Positions 15,417 through 24,538 of a stretch of DNA of 43,863 bases are shown here, in pieces. The translations under genes and the position numbers were made by a program. Source of the stretch: Clostridium sp. 1001275B_160808_H3 (GTDB taxonomy: Bacteria > Bacillota > Clostridia > Clostridiales > Clostridiaceae); contig NZ_JADNAT010000026.1 in assembly GCF_015550425.1 (NCBI RefSeq), positions 1-43,863 on the forward strand. Direction: 5' to 3'. Each line of letters opens with the position of its first letter. Position 1 is the first letter of the stretch. The notes beneath the pieces are model-generated. The model saw nothing but the letters and a program-made list of their open reading frames with translations, searched no databases and had not been told where the DNA came from.

Positions 15417-15974
15417 ATGGAAAAATTTAATATTAAGTTAAAATCACGTATAAAGAAATTATGGCTAGGATTTCTTATATTATTTTTAATAATAAATTTT
15501 ATTCTTAGACCATTAGGATACAAGATACTTATCTACAAAGTTAGCCCTAGTTTTTTTAGTTATATATTGATTTTAGGATTAATATACTTGATAATACTTT
15601 TTGATTTTAAAAAGCATAAATGGATAAAGGGTGCTTATAGTATGTTTGCTATAATTTTTATTTTATCAAGCATTTTATTTTATATGCTTTTTTATAGTGA
15701 AACCAAGTATTTTACATTTAAATCACCAAATAAAAATAATACTTTAGTAGTAGAAGAAAAAGAATTTCTTTTATCAGGATATAGTAACTTTTATGAAAGA
15801 AAATTTGGAATATTTATTAAATCTTTAAATGAAGGTATTTCTACTGACGATGGGTTTAGACCTTTTTCAAATAATCAATATAAAATCACATGGGTAGATA
15901 ATAATACTATTAAATTAGAATATGATTTTGGAAGTTTAGGAATATGGAAGGTTGAATTTATAGATCTTGATTAA
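15417..15974 (+). CDS. Membrane protein with C-terminal external domain
   Basis: A 185-residue protein with three hydrophobic helices (about 16-34, 46-66 and 74-94) and a soluble C-terminal domain (about 98-185). The block FLLSGYSNFYERK followed by ITWVDNNTIKLEYDFG is a pattern seen in small Firmicutes membrane proteins of unknown function, in which the tail looks like a beta domain. The ATG at 15417 follows GGAGTGAGGG; the in-frame GTG at 15408 overlaps this site. Next to a lipoprotein and a small membrane protein, it may belong to one envelope-related operon. Confidence 0.72.
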   Translation: MEKFNIKLKSRIKKLWLGFLILFLIINFILRPLGYKILIYKVSPSFFSYILILGLIYLIILFDFKKHKWIKGAYSMFAIIFILSSILFYMLFYSETKYFTFKSPNKNNTLVVEEKEFLLSGYSNFYERKFGIFIKSLNEGISTDDGFRPFSNNQYKITWVDNNTIKLEYDFGSLGIWKVEFIDLD

Positions 15975-15995
15975 ATTAAAAAGGAGTATGTTACT

Positions 15996-16310
15996 ATGAT
16001 TACTTTACTTAATCCTACAAGTCTATTGCTTGGTTTAATTGCTTGGATACTTCCAATTATTAACCTTATGCAATTTAAAAAACATGAAAATAGGAGCTGG
16101 ATTATTCTTTCAATTATTAGTATTAGTTCTTGTGCAATTTCTTTATTTCTACAGATTATTTATAACAATCATTTGGTTCAAATCAATGATTGGTCTGCTC
16201 TTATGGATATAACTGATGCATTAGTATTCGTATCAGCAGTTTTACTTGTAGTTACTATAAGTTTAAATGCAGTAACTACATTCATATATTATAAAAAATC
16301 AGAAAAGTAA
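15996..16310 (+). CDS. Small three-helix membrane protein
   Basis: A 104-residue hydrophobic protein with three predicted membrane helices (about 6-25, 34-54 and 70-97) and short charged loops (QFKKHENRSW; YYKKSEK at the end). The ribosome binding site AAAAGGAG precedes ATG 15996, 21 bases after the previous stop, so the two are very likely co-transcribed. No motif suggests a reaction. It may be a membrane partner of the neighbouring proteins. Confidence 0.75.
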   Translation: MITLLNPTSLLLGLIAWILPIINLMQFKKHENRSWIILSIISISSCAISLFLQIIYNNHLVQINDWSALMDITDALVFVSAVLLVVTISLNAVTTFIYYKKSEK

Positions 16311-16695
16311 TGTATCAAACCTCAAGTCATAACGTTATATAATTATTATTTTTTTACTTTAATTAAATATTTTATTACTTATAGATGCCTTAAATATATT
16401 AGTCTATAAGTTAGTTTAAACATGTATTTATAATTATTAAATTTTATAATTATCTTAAAGAGGTTGAGTAAAGCATAGATTAAAATATTCATTACTAACA
16501 TAAAGTAGAACTTATTATTATAAAGAAATTGAAAATTCTAATATTAAGATGATTACTTACTTAAGTGAACTGTGTAATGAATAATTATATTAAATTTATA
16601 TAATTTTCTATTAGAAATAGAAAATTCAATGAGTTATTATAAGAAAATACTTAAATATTCATATTATTAGAAAGATTTGAAGAAATTTTAGCACA
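16311..16695. other. Gene-free stretch before the carD promoter
   Basis: AT-rich with no good gene. One short frame at 16508-16583 reads SRTYYYKEIENSNIKMITYL then SELCNE and a stop; it has coding-like composition and may be a gene relic. No operator or terminator is evident for the preceding membrane-protein gene. Confidence 0.35.
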
Positions 16696-16699
16696 TTTG

Positions 16700-16708
16700 T
16701 GGTATAAT
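16700..16708 (+). promoter_or_regulatory. Extended -10 promoter of carD
   Basis: TGGTATAAT at 16700-16708 is a perfect extended -10; the -35 region is poor (TTGAAG at 16677-16682, spacing 20). Transcription would start near 16715, immediately before a hairpin. Confidence 0.6.
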
Positions 16709-16720
16709 AAGTATACAACA

Positions 16721-16762
16721 GGTAGTTCCTAAAAGTTTTTAGCTGTAGGAGCTGCTTTTTTT
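16721..16762 (+). terminator. Leader terminator (attenuator) upstream of carD
   Basis: GTAGTTCCTA pairs with TAGGAGCTGC (two G-T pairs) and is followed by seven T residues. It starts only a few bases after the predicted transcription start and about 35 bases before the carD start. The internal CTAAAAGTTTTTAG can form an alternative small hairpin. This arrangement would make either a short RNA of about 50 bases or, on read-through, the carD message. Confidence 0.65.
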
Positions 16763-16795
16763 CATTATAAATAAAACACATAGGGAGGTAATTTT

Positions 16796-17284
16796 ATGTT
16801 TAAAATAAATGATTATGTTGTATATGGTTCAAATGGAGTTTGCAAGGTTACAGATATAGAACAGGTAACTTTAAGAAATGAAGAGTTAGAATATTATATT
16901 TTATCTCCAGTTTATAATGATAAGATGACTATTAAAATTCCTGTAAACAATAAAAAGATATTAATGAGAGAGCTTATGACAAAAGCTGAAATTACGAATT
17001 TAATAAAAGAAATTGCAAAAAATGAAACTGTTGAAATAGAAGATTCAAGAAAAAGAATTGAAGAGTATAAGGCTATAATAAAAAGAGGAAATGCGGAAGA
17101 ACTTATAAAGGTAATAAATTCAATAAGATTAGAAAAAAATGAAAAGAATTCATTAGGTAAAAAACTTAATAAAACAGATGAAGATATTATGATTAGTGCT
17201 AGAAAACAGCTATATCAAGAAATGGCAATAGTGTTAGACATTAATGTAGATGAAGTACAAGATTATATTAAAAATAATATTTAA
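16796..17284 (+). CDS. CarD/CdnL family transcriptional regulator
   Basis: A 162-residue protein. The N-terminal CarD/TRCF RNA-polymerase interacting domain (about 1-60) starts with FKINDYVVYGSNGVCKVTDI. The C-terminal part (about 65-162) is helical and charged, as in CdnL proteins that bind the open promoter complex. Family members bind the RNA polymerase beta subunit and steady initiation complexes at rRNA and other promoters. The ribosome binding site AGGGAGG is optimal. The gene is alone, with a promoter, a leader terminator and a strong 3' terminator, so its level seems to be controlled after initiation. Confidence 0.92.
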   Translation: MFKINDYVVYGSNGVCKVTDIEQVTLRNEELEYYILSPVYNDKMTIKIPVNNKKILMRELMTKAEITNLIKEIAKNETVEIEDSRKRIEEYKAIIKRGNAEELIKVINSIRLEKNEKNSLGKKLNKTDEDIMISARKQLYQEMAIVLDINVDEVQDYIKNNI

Positions 17285-17335
17285 AATATCTTATAATCAT
17301 TATTATAAATTACATAAGTGAATTTTCTAAATAGG

Positions 17336-17380
17336 ACAGTAGTTAGTTTTGTGTAAAAACAAAACTAACTACTGTTCTTT
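17336..17380. terminator. Strong hairpin between carD and the ABC transporter
   Basis: A perfect 16-bp stem (17336-17351 with 17360-17375) with an 8-base loop, then TCTTTTTG on the plus strand. It separates convergent genes and probably ends transcription from both sides. Confidence 0.9.
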
Positions 17381-17403
17381 TTGTATTAGCAGCCATTTTA
17401 AAG

Positions 17404-18096
17404 TTAAATTTTCTTTTCTAAAGTAATATTTCCATTTTCAATTCTATATATTGTATCTACTAAATCAAGGATACGCTCATCATGGGTTACCATTAAAGCA
17501 GCTTTATTATATTTTTTTATCTCATCTTTAATCATAGTAACGACTTCACGACCACGATTGCCATCAAGACTTGCTGTTGGCTCATCTGCTAAAATTATAT
17601 CAGGATGATTCATTAATGCTCTTGCTATTGCAACTCTTTGCTTTTCACCACCTGATAATTTTGAAGGATAGTGATTAAGCCTATGTTCTAGTCCAAAATC
17701 TTTTAAAAGCTTATTAGCATAGTCATTAACCTCTTTTGTGTCTTTATTTTTAGAAAGATTTGGTATTAATTTTAGCTGATCAATAACTGTTAAATAAGGT
17801 ATTAATTGATGAGATTGAAATACAAAGCCTATTTGATTTCTTCTTATATCAGCTAATTCCTTTTTATCTTTCTCACTTAAATTCGTATCTCCAATTATTA
17901 TTTCGCCATTACTTGCTGTAAGTAATGCTCCAGCTATAGATAAAAATGTACTTTTACCAGAACCTGAAGGTCCAACAATAGCAACAAATTCACCAGGTTT
18001 AACATTAATTGAAACATTATTTAAAACGGTATTTTCACTATCTCCATCTATATATGTCTTAGTTATATTCTTTAATTGAAGTGCGTATTTTCTCAT
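17404..18096 (-). CDS. ABC transporter ATP-binding protein (LolD/MacB type)
   Basis: A 230-residue ATPase with Walker A GPSGSGKST (42-50), Q-loop glutamine at 94, signature LSGGEKQ (147-153), Walker B IILADE (167-172) and an H-loop in MVTHDE. It powers the FtsX-like permease encoded just upstream, whose stop overlaps this start. Such pairs export or extract peptides, lipids or drugs, or help remodel the envelope. No accessory secretion protein or two-component system is adjacent, so the substrate cannot be named. Confidence 0.95.
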   Translation of the reverse strand: MRKYALQLKNITKTYIDGDSENTVLNNVSINVKPGEFVAIVGPSGSGKSTFLSIAGALLTASNGEIIIGDTNLSEKDKKELADIRRNQIGFVFQSHQLIPYLTVIDQLKLIPNLSKNKDTKEVNDYANKLLKDFGLEHRLNHYPSKLSGGEKQRVAIARALMNHPDIILADEPTASLDGNRGREVVTMIKDEIKKYNKAALMVTHDERILDLVDTIYRIENGNITLEKKI

Positions 18097-19223
18097 TAAT
18101 AATTACCTCCTATTGCAGAAATAGCATCTACCTTTCTTACTTTTCTTATAGAAAATAGACTACTTAATAGTGCTATTGCTATAAATAATAGTGAAACTAA
18201 AGCTCCATCTTTATAACTTAATACAAAAGGCATACTTGCTGGTAATACACTGGCTAAAGAAAATGTTAATATATTTCCTATAATCATGCTTATTACTGAA
18301 AGTATAAATACTTGAGATGTTAAAGATACTGCTAAAGTTGACATTTTGGCGCCTAATGCTTTTAAAACTCCAAATTCAGGTAGCTTTTGCATAGTTGTTA
18401 TATAGAAGAATACGCCAACTATAAATGAAGATATTATAAGTAAGAATACTAACATCATAAGAATAGTAGCTTGTTCTTGTGAATGTCCTGGTACATTTGA
18501 AATTATTTCACTTTTAGTTAATAAAACTTTTTTATCTAAATTATCATTAACAAGGTTAGTAAGTAAATCTAGATTTTCTGAAGACTTGTCCATATTAATT
18601 GCTAATGCTTGAAAATTATTATAATCTCTACCAGTAGCAGAAGTCATTATTTCCTTATATGTATCTAAAGATATTACCCCTACAGAAATATGTGCATACA
18701 TTTGATTTTTAGTAAATCCTACTACAGTTAATTCTAAATTAGAAGATGTATCTTTGATTTTATCTCCAATTTCTATACCATCTTCTTTGAATGAGTTGTT
18801 TAAAACTATTTCTCTATCATTATTTAAGTTATTTCCCTCAATAACTTCAGGCATAAGAAATGCTGATGGATCAATAGCTAAGTAAACTAAATTGATTTTT
18901 TTATCTAAGGAATCCATAGTGAAATTACTTGTATGTAAATTAATAGGAGTAGTATTTTCATTTAAATCTATTAATCCATTAAGGTTATTTAATTCCTTTA
19001 GCTCATCATTCTCAATAACTGAACGAGTAATTAATTTATCTGCAGAATCATCTAGAATATAATAATTTGCTTTAGAATTTTCAATTAAAGATCCAGTAGC
19101 TGCAGATAACCCTTTTGAAATACCTGATAAAAATAGTACTAGAAATATAATAAGAGTTAAGATTCCGATTATTAAACCAAAACTTGCCTTATTGTGCTTT
19201 AGTTCTTTTAGTGCTAAAAACAT
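18096..19223 (-). CDS. ABC transporter permease, FtsX/MacB family
   Basis: A 375-residue permease with a first membrane helix (about 13-35), a long extracellular MacB-type domain (about 40-245) and three C-terminal helices (about 255-280, 300-325 and 340-360). The cytosolic loop LPEFGVLKALGAKMSTLAVS is the typical coupling segment of FtsX permeases. It forms a complex with the ATPase encoded next, with overlapping stop and start. The ribosome binding site is GAAGGAG on the reverse strand. A TGAAC/GTTCA palindrome lies in its upstream region. Confidence 0.93.
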   Translation of the reverse strand: MFLALKELKHNKASFGLIIGILTLIIFLVLFLSGISKGLSAATGSLIENSKANYYILDDSADKLITRSVIENDELKELNNLNGLIDLNENTTPINLHTSNFTMDSLDKKINLVYLAIDPSAFLMPEVIEGNNLNNDREIVLNNSFKEDGIEIGDKIKDTSSNLELTVVGFTKNQMYAHISVGVISLDTYKEIMTSATGRDYNNFQALAINMDKSSENLDLLTNLVNDNLDKKVLLTKSEIISNVPGHSQEQATILMMLVFLLIISSFIVGVFFYITTMQKLPEFGVLKALGAKMSTLAVSLTSQVFILSVISMIIGNILTFSLASVLPASMPFVLSYKDGALVSLLFIAIALLSSLFSIRKVRKVDAISAIGGNY

Positions 19224-19287
19224 AATTTAATTCTCCTTCTTTTGATTAATATTTATTAAAGTGTATATTAGAAACATGAATTAATTA

Positions 19288-19300
19288 TGAACTATGTTCA
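19288..19300. promoter_or_regulatory. Palindrome upstream of the ABC transporter genes
   Basis: TGAAC-TAT-GTTCA is a 13-base palindrome about 65 bases upstream of the permease start, in the region shared with the divergent transporter gene. It could be an operator; no cognate regulator is nearby. Confidence 0.3.
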
Positions 19301-19426
19301 ATAAAAAATCAATATTAATTAATAATTTTTAAGGAGAAACCCTTGGGTCCAGAAATTTACCATTTTGTAAACTTTTCCATTGTATCGCAATACTATGTAT
19401 TATACAGAAATATTAGGAGAATATAA

Positions 19427-20497
19427 ATGGAATTAGACAAAAATTCAAGGAGAAAGTGGAGAGGAATTGAAATAGTAGGCTTAGTTTTAGTTATTGTTTC
19501 ATTCATAACACTTTTAGTATCCCCAGAATCTATATCTGGATTGTTTGACAGCATTACAAATCAAGTATTCCCTATAGTAGTTGATGTATTTCTATTAAGT
19601 GAGGTTGGTGTAGCTATTATAATTAGTGTAATAGTAGGCAGAATTTTAGAAAGATTAGGCTTTACAGATGCATTAATTAGAATTTTTATTCCTATAATGA
19701 AAGTATTTAAAATAAACCCATCAGTAATTATTCCAAGTGTATATAATGTATTAGGTGATATAAATGCAGCAGGGGCAATAGCTGGGCCAGTTTTGAAAAA
19801 GGCAAAAACTACAAAGGCAGAGCAAAAAATTGCTATAGCTACAATGATACAATCACCTCAGTCATTTGCAACACTGGTTCTTGGTATAGTTGTATTAACT
19901 AAGTTTGGCATATCAGCATTGCCTTTAGTACTAGTTAGTATTTTTTTACCTATAGTATTAGTTCCAATTATTTTATCTAAAACAGTATATAAAGATACTA
20001 AGGCAGTAGAGTTAGAAGAATTACCTAGGTTTACACCAGAAACTAAGCTGCTAGATACTATTTTTAGTTCTGCAAAAGAAGGAGCATATCTATTATTTTT
20101 AGTCATTATACCAGCAGTAGCAGCAGTGTTCACTATAATTGGAATTTTAGACTTCTTTGGAATTTGGACAGTTATACAAAATGGAATGACAATAGTTCTT
20201 CAATGGTTAAGTATAGAGCCAGCAACAGGTATTGTATCTGTATTAGCTAGCCCAACTCTAGCAATGGCTCAGTTAAATGAAATGAGTAATATTGCACCTG
20301 CACTTGTAGTTGGTGGGTTTGTACTTGCAAATTCAGGTTTACCATTATCAGTTTTATTTGGACAAATACCAGTAACTTGGAAAGAAAATTCAGATTTAAA
20401 TGAAAGAGACGCATTATTAGCAGCTCTATTAGGTACAGTAATTAAATTTGCAAGTTGCATAATAATTGGATTACTTTTAACACCATTAATTGTTTAG
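19427..20497 (+). CDS. Nucleoside-recognition (gate) domain transporter
   Basis: A 356-residue membrane protein with about nine helices and two gate-type repeats, the first around NPSVIIPSVYNVLGDINAAG (about 96-115) and the second around PATGIVSVLASPTLAMAQLN. The PF07670 gate domain is found in nucleoside transporters and related permeases. The start follows TTAGGAG. An amidohydrolase gene begins eight bases after the stop, so the pair probably imports and opens a ring compound such as a nucleobase or hydantoin-like molecule; the exact substrate is not known. Confidence 0.85.
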   Translation: MELDKNSRRKWRGIEIVGLVLVIVSFITLLVSPESISGLFDSITNQVFPIVVDVFLLSEVGVAIIISVIVGRILERLGFTDALIRIFIPIMKVFKINPSVIIPSVYNVLGDINAAGAIAGPVLKKAKTTKAEQKIAIATMIQSPQSFATLVLGIVVLTKFGISALPLVLVSIFLPIVLVPIILSKTVYKDTKAVELEELPRFTPETKLLDTIFSSAKEGAYLLFLVIIPAVAAVFTIIGILDFFGIWTVIQNGMTIVLQWLSIEPATGIVSVLASPTLAMAQLNEMSNIAPALVVGGFVLANSGLPLSVLFGQIPVTWKENSDLNERDALLAALLGTVIKFASCIIIGLLLTPLIV

Positions 20498-20505
20498 AGG
20501 TTTAT

Positions 20506-21732
20506 ATGGATAATAAATATATTGTTAAATCAAGCAAAATAATCACAGTAAGTGATATTAAGACTTTATATAATGGTGCTATTGTAGTAAGTGATGGAAT
20601 AATAATTGATATAGGAAATTACGATGATATCAAATCGAAGTATAAAGATTTAGAAATTATAGATTTTAAGGATTTAGTAATTACGCCATCACTTATAGAT
20701 TGCCATACTCATTTATTTGAATATGCACCATCAACAGTTTATCCAGTAACAGAAAAAACTTATGAAATTGCACAAGATGCTTTAATTTTAAATGGCTTAA
20801 TGTCTGGAGTAACAGCTTTTGGTGAACAAGTTTGTGGATCATCAATGTATGAAATGAATTTAGATAAAATCAAAGAAAAAGCAAAAACTTTACCTTTAGA
20901 TATAGTATTTTCAACTAATAGCATAACAATAGGCTTTGAAAATTTAGTTAATTTAACATCTGTTACGGGAAAAAGTTCAGTTGATAAAAGCACACTTATA
21001 AATGAAGAAATATTAGAAAAGATAATTGATGAAAGTGAATATCCAGGAGAAAATGTATTTATAAATGCCACTCCTGCTAATTTAAAAGAAGAATTAGTTC
21101 CAAAGGCAGGAGAAATAATTTATACACAAGAAGAATTAAATAAAATATCAAAAATGTTTCATAATAAAGGAAAGAAGATAGGATGCCATGTTGCTGGAGA
21201 AGAAGGAATAAAAATGGCCATAGAAGCTAAAATAGATATTATACATCATGGACATGGAATAACAAATGAATTAATTAAAAAAGCAAAAGAAGAAAATATA
21301 ATAATTGTTGTAACACCATTAGGTGGGACACACTTAAAACCAAATTCACCAGAAGAAATTGAAGCATTAGTTAAAGAGGGAATAATTATAGCAATAGCAA
21401 CAGATTCATATCTACCTCCAGATATAAACCTGCCATGGTTAAACTTTGAAGATGATAGCCCAAAAGGACCAGAAGTATTAATGAAAATATCAAATCAAGG
21501 TATGCTTAAGTTGAAAGATGCGGGATTAGATGAAAATGAAATTTTATCATTAATCACATTAAATGGAGCCAAAGTATTAGGATTAGAAGAAAAAATAGGA
21601 GCATTAAAAGTTGGAATGAAAGCAAATTTTATAGCAAGCAAAGGAATACCTGGATTAGAAATTACTGATATTAAGGATATTATTAAAGTATTTTATGAAG
21701 GAAAGTGTGTAATAGATAAGGAAGGACAATAA
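20506..21732 (+). CDS. Amidohydrolase family protein
   Basis: A 408-residue TIM-barrel metal hydrolase. Metal ligands are visible: HTH at 67-69 (SLIDCHTHLF), His228 in GCHVAGEEG, His247/His248/His250 in IIHHGHGI, and Asp300 in IATDSY. The order and length are those of imidazolonepropionase, adenine/guanine deaminase and related cyclic-amide hydrolases. The ATG at 20506 follows AGAGG and leaves an eight-base gap after the transporter. An upstream in-frame ATG at 20455 would overlap that gene by 43 bases and was rejected. With the gate transporter it forms a two-gene scavenging unit, closed by a terminator at 21784. Confidence 0.9.
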   Translation: MDNKYIVKSSKIITVSDIKTLYNGAIVVSDGIIIDIGNYDDIKSKYKDLEIIDFKDLVITPSLIDCHTHLFEYAPSTVYPVTEKTYEIAQDALILNGLMSGVTAFGEQVCGSSMYEMNLDKIKEKAKTLPLDIVFSTNSITIGFENLVNLTSVTGKSSVDKSTLINEEILEKIIDESEYPGENVFINATPANLKEELVPKAGEIIYTQEELNKISKMFHNKGKKIGCHVAGEEGIKMAIEAKIDIIHHGHGITNELIKKAKEENIIIVVTPLGGTHLKPNSPEEIEALVKEGIIIAIATDSYLPPDINLPWLNFEDDSPKGPEVLMKISNQGMLKLKDAGLDENEILSLITLNGAKVLGLEEKIGALKVGMKANFIASKGIPGLEITDIKDIIKVFYEGKCVIDKEGQ

Positions 21733-21783
21733 CAATAATAAATAATGAAAAAATTTATAAATTAAAATTAATTTAAAGTTTTT

Positions 21784-21827
21784 AAATCAGCATATAGTTA
21801 AGCTTTAGTGTATATGCTGATTTTTTA
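21784..21827 (+). terminator. Terminator of the transporter/amidohydrolase operon
   Basis: A 13-bp perfect stem (21784-21796 with 21811-21823) followed by a T run. Confidence 0.9.
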
Positions 21828-22001
21828 TTTATCTATATAATAAATCATAAAGAAATTTTTGATGATAAAAAGTACCTAGTACAAACTTATCCAATTAAAG
21901 ATATTTATACTAAAATTACTATTATTTTTATAGATTATTAATTAGCCAACTGGTTAATATAATAGTGTCAACAAAAATAATATATAAAGGAGATGTAAGA
22001 T

Positions 22002-22211
22002 ATGGCATCAAATAATAATGGAAGTAACAGAAATTTAGTACCAGAAGCAAAAGCAGGGTTAAACAGATTAAAAAATGAAGTTGCATCAGAAGTTGGATTA
22101 AGCAACTATGAAAGTGCAGACAAAGGAAATCTTACTTCAAGACAAAACGGAAGTGTTGGCGGAGAAATGGTTAAGAGAATGGTAGAACAATACGAAAACC
22201 AAATTAAATAA
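22002..22211 (+). CDS. Alpha/beta-type small acid-soluble spore protein
   Basis: A 69-residue SASP. The two conserved family blocks are present: LKNEVASEVGL (about 24-34, including the germination-protease cleavage region) and GGEMVKRMVEQYE (about 53-65). SASPs coat and protect DNA in the spore and are broken down for amino acids during germination. The ribosome binding site AAAGGAG is strong. It is a single gene and should be expressed in the forespore under sigma-G, although I cannot point to a clear sigma-G promoter. It is the best evidence that the organism forms endospores. Confidence 0.97.
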   Translation: MASNNNGSNRNLVPEAKAGLNRLKNEVASEVGLSNYESADKGNLTSRQNGSVGGEMVKRMVEQYENQIK

Positions 22212-22229
22212 TTAACTGTTTAATTTAAT

Positions 22230-22286
22230 ACAAAAATAATAAAAGGATTAATGATGAAAATTCATTAATCCTTTTATTATTTTTGT
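22230..22286 (+). terminator. 25-bp perfect-stem terminator of the SASP gene
   Basis: 22230-22254 is the exact reverse complement of 22262-22286, with a 7-base loop. The T-rich right arm serves as the U tail. It is unusually long for this window. Confidence 0.92.
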
Positions 22287-22671
22287 GTGGAAATATATTT
22301 AAAAATATTTTAATATTGCATATTTTAATATTAATAGTAAATTAAATTTTGGCAATATAATCTTAAATAATATACTCGTAAATGATAATTAAAAAAACAA
22401 AAAAATAAAAATTTACAAAATTATCTAAATCAATAGAATAAGATATACTAAATAATATGAAAGTATTAACAATAGTTATTTGAATAATATTATTGATATT
22501 TAAAAAGTAAAGGATTAAAAAATAAATATTGTTATAAAATATAATGAAATTATGGATTTATGATAAATTTTAAATTTTCATAGTAATACTTTTAAATTTT
22601 TAAAAAACCATACGAAAATATAGATAACGAAAATAATAATAATCAAATGAAAAAAGAAAGGATAAAATAAA
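22287..22671. other. AT-rich gap between SASP and chemoreceptor genes
   Basis: About 385 bases of very AT-rich sequence with no convincing frame on either strand. It must contain the chemoreceptor promoter, but I see no clear -35/-10 pair. Confidence 0.5.
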
Positions 22672-24387
22672 ATGAAGTTTTTTATAAATTTAAAAGTAAA
22701 AAATAAACTTATATCAATATTTTTACCAATAAGTATCTTAATGCTGTTAATTGGAGGAATTGGATTATTTAGCTCTTGGTCAATAAATAAAAATGCAAAT
22801 AGTATGTATAGCACTAATTTAATATCAATAAAGGATTTACAAGGGTTAAAATCAAACTTAAATTATGATTATATTAATATAGTGAAGGTGATCTATGAAA
22901 AAGATGAAACTAAGTTAGAAGAAAGATTAAAAATAATTAGTAATATAGTTTATGAAAATGAAGAATTAATTGAAGAGTTTGAATCTCTTGATTCAATAGA
23001 GGAAGCAAAAGATGTATTCTTAGATTTTAAGAGTGATTTATTTAAATATAGAGAATTGAAGTCTGAAGTCATAGAATTATTAAAAGAAAATAAATATGAT
23101 GAAGCATCAGCTCTTCATAATTCAGAGATAGTACAAATCATAGACTCTATGTTTAACAAGTTAATGAAAGCAATTGAAATAAATGAAAATTTAGCTAAAA
23201 ACAGTAATTTAAAAAATATACAAGAATTTAATAAATATTTCTATATAGTTTTAATTTTTACTTTAATAGGGTATGTTATTATTAGCTTTATGTCTTATAT
23301 ATTAATTAAAAATATTATAAATCCATTAGATAAAATAAAAAATTTAGCTGATAGATTAGCTAGTTATGATTTTTCTATGCCTATCAGCATAACTAGAAAA
23401 GACGAGTTTGGACAAACTGGAATAGCCCTAAATACTGCACAGGAAAATGTAAATAACTTAATAAAAATGATTATGGAAAACTCAGAAGATATAAGTGCTT
23501 CATCAGAGGAACTTTCAGCAACTGTGGAAGAGTTATTATCAAAAGTAGAAATTATTGATGAAGCAGTTAATAATATTGCGGCAGGAATGGAAGAATCAAG
23601 TGCTGCATCTGAAGAAATAAGTGCTTCTGTTCAAGAGGTAGATGCAAGTATAAATGTACTATCTACTACTGCCATGGATGGAAGTAATAATGCAAGCAAG
23701 TCAAAAGAAAGAGCATTAGCAGTTAAAAATAATAGTGAAAATGCAATTAAAGACACAATAAAAATATATGATGAAAAACAAAACAAAATGATAAAAGCAA
23801 TTGAAGATGGGAAAATAGTAGAAACTATAAAAGTAATGGCTGATACAATAGAAAGCATAGCAGAACAAACAAATTTACTAGCTTTAAATGCAGCTATTGA
23901 AGCAGCTAGAGCAGGGGAACAAGGTAAAGGATTTGCAGTTGTAGCTGAAGAAGTAAGAAAACTTGCAGAAGAATCAAAGGAATCAGCAATGACAATTCAA
24001 GAAACAATTAAAAATGTTCAAGCTGCCTTTAAGAGTAGTAATGAAACAGGTAATGAAATATTAGAATTTATAAATAAAAATGTAAATGAACAATTTGAAG
24101 CTTATAAAGAAACAGGAAATCAATACTATAATGATTCAGATTTCGTAAGTAAAATGTCTGATGAAATTGCATCTATGTCAGAAGAAATTACAGCTACAAT
24201 CGGACAAGTTAGTGAAGCAGTACAAAACATGGCAGAATCTTCACAAAAGTCAAGTGAAGATTCAGTTATAATAAAAGAAAGCATGGATGAAACTACAAGA
24301 GCTATAGAGCAAGTTGCTCTAACAGCTCAAAGTCAAGCTGAGCTTGCACAAAAGCTTAATGAAATGATATTAAAATTTAAAATTTAG
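22672..24387 (+). CDS. Methyl-accepting chemotaxis protein
   Basis: A 571-residue chemoreceptor. Membrane helix one is at about 13-33, an external four-helix-bundle sensor at about 35-188, membrane helix two at about 190-212, a HAMP linker at about 213-265, then the long cytoplasmic coiled coil with the signalling tip [20 protein letters not shown] (about 402-421). The tip binds CheA and CheW, and flanking Glu/Gln sites are methylated. The external ligand is unknown. The start follows AAAGGA at a spacing of eight. The gene has its own terminator at 24405. There are no other chemotaxis genes nearby, as is common for such orphan receptors. Confidence 0.95.
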   Translation: MKFFINLKVKNKLISIFLPISILMLLIGGIGLFSSWSINKNANSMYSTNLISIKDLQGLKSNLNYDYINIVKVIYEKDETKLEERLKIISNIVYENEELIEEFESLDSIEEAKDVFLDFKSDLFKYRELKSEVIELLKENKYDEASALHNSEIVQIIDSMFNKLMKAIEINENLAKNSNLKNIQEFNKYFYIVLIFTLIGYVIISFMSYILIKNIINPLDKIKNLADRLASYDFSMPISITRKDEFGQTGIALNTAQENVNNLIKMIMENSEDISASSEELSATVEELLSKVEIIDEAVNNIAAGMEESSAASEEISASVQEVDASINVLSTTAMDGSNNASKSKERALAVKNNSENAIKDTIKIYDEKQNKMIKAIEDGKIVETIKVMADTIESIAEQTNLLALNAAIEAARAGEQGKGFAVVAEEVRKLAEESKESAMTIQETIKNVQAAFKSSNETGNEILEFINKNVNEQFEAYKETGNQYYNDSDFVSKMSDEIASMSEEITATIGQVSEAVQNMAESSQKSSEDSVIIKESMDETTRAIEQVALTAQSQAELAQKLNEMILKFKI

Positions 24388-24404
24388 GGGTAAAGGTTAT
24401 AAGG

Positions 24405-24435
24405 AGCTAGACAAATTAAGATTGTCTAGCTTTTT
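24405..24435 (+). terminator. Terminator of the chemoreceptor gene
   Basis: AGCTAGACAA pairs with TTGTCTAGCT around a 7-base loop, then TTTT; 18 bases after the stop. Confidence 0.88.
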
Positions 24436-24456
24436 AATATGTCTTTCCATTTTTAT

Positions 24457-24485
24457 TTGAAATAGATTTATAAAGTTGCTATAAT
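24457..24485 (+). promoter_or_regulatory. Sigma-A promoter of the NERD gene
   Basis: TTGAAA (24457-24462), a 17-base spacer and an extended -10 TGCTATAAT ending at 24485. The best promoter match in the window. The -10 lies in a GCTAT/ATAGC palindrome. Confidence 0.8.
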
Positions 24486-24538
24486 ATAGCAAAAATATTT
24501 ATTATATACAATACAAAAGCAAAAATTAGGAGAAAAAG

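Noticed and set aside
16716..16770. Possible T-box or known riboswitch in the carD leader
   Set aside because: The leader is only about 80 bases, lacks a specifier domain or a T-box sequence, and the gene is not an amino-acid or metabolite gene.
22578..22814. Reverse-strand 78-codon frame over the chemoreceptor start
   Set aside because: It is Phe/Ile-rich only because of AT bias, overlaps the chemoreceptor start and lacks a ribosome binding site.
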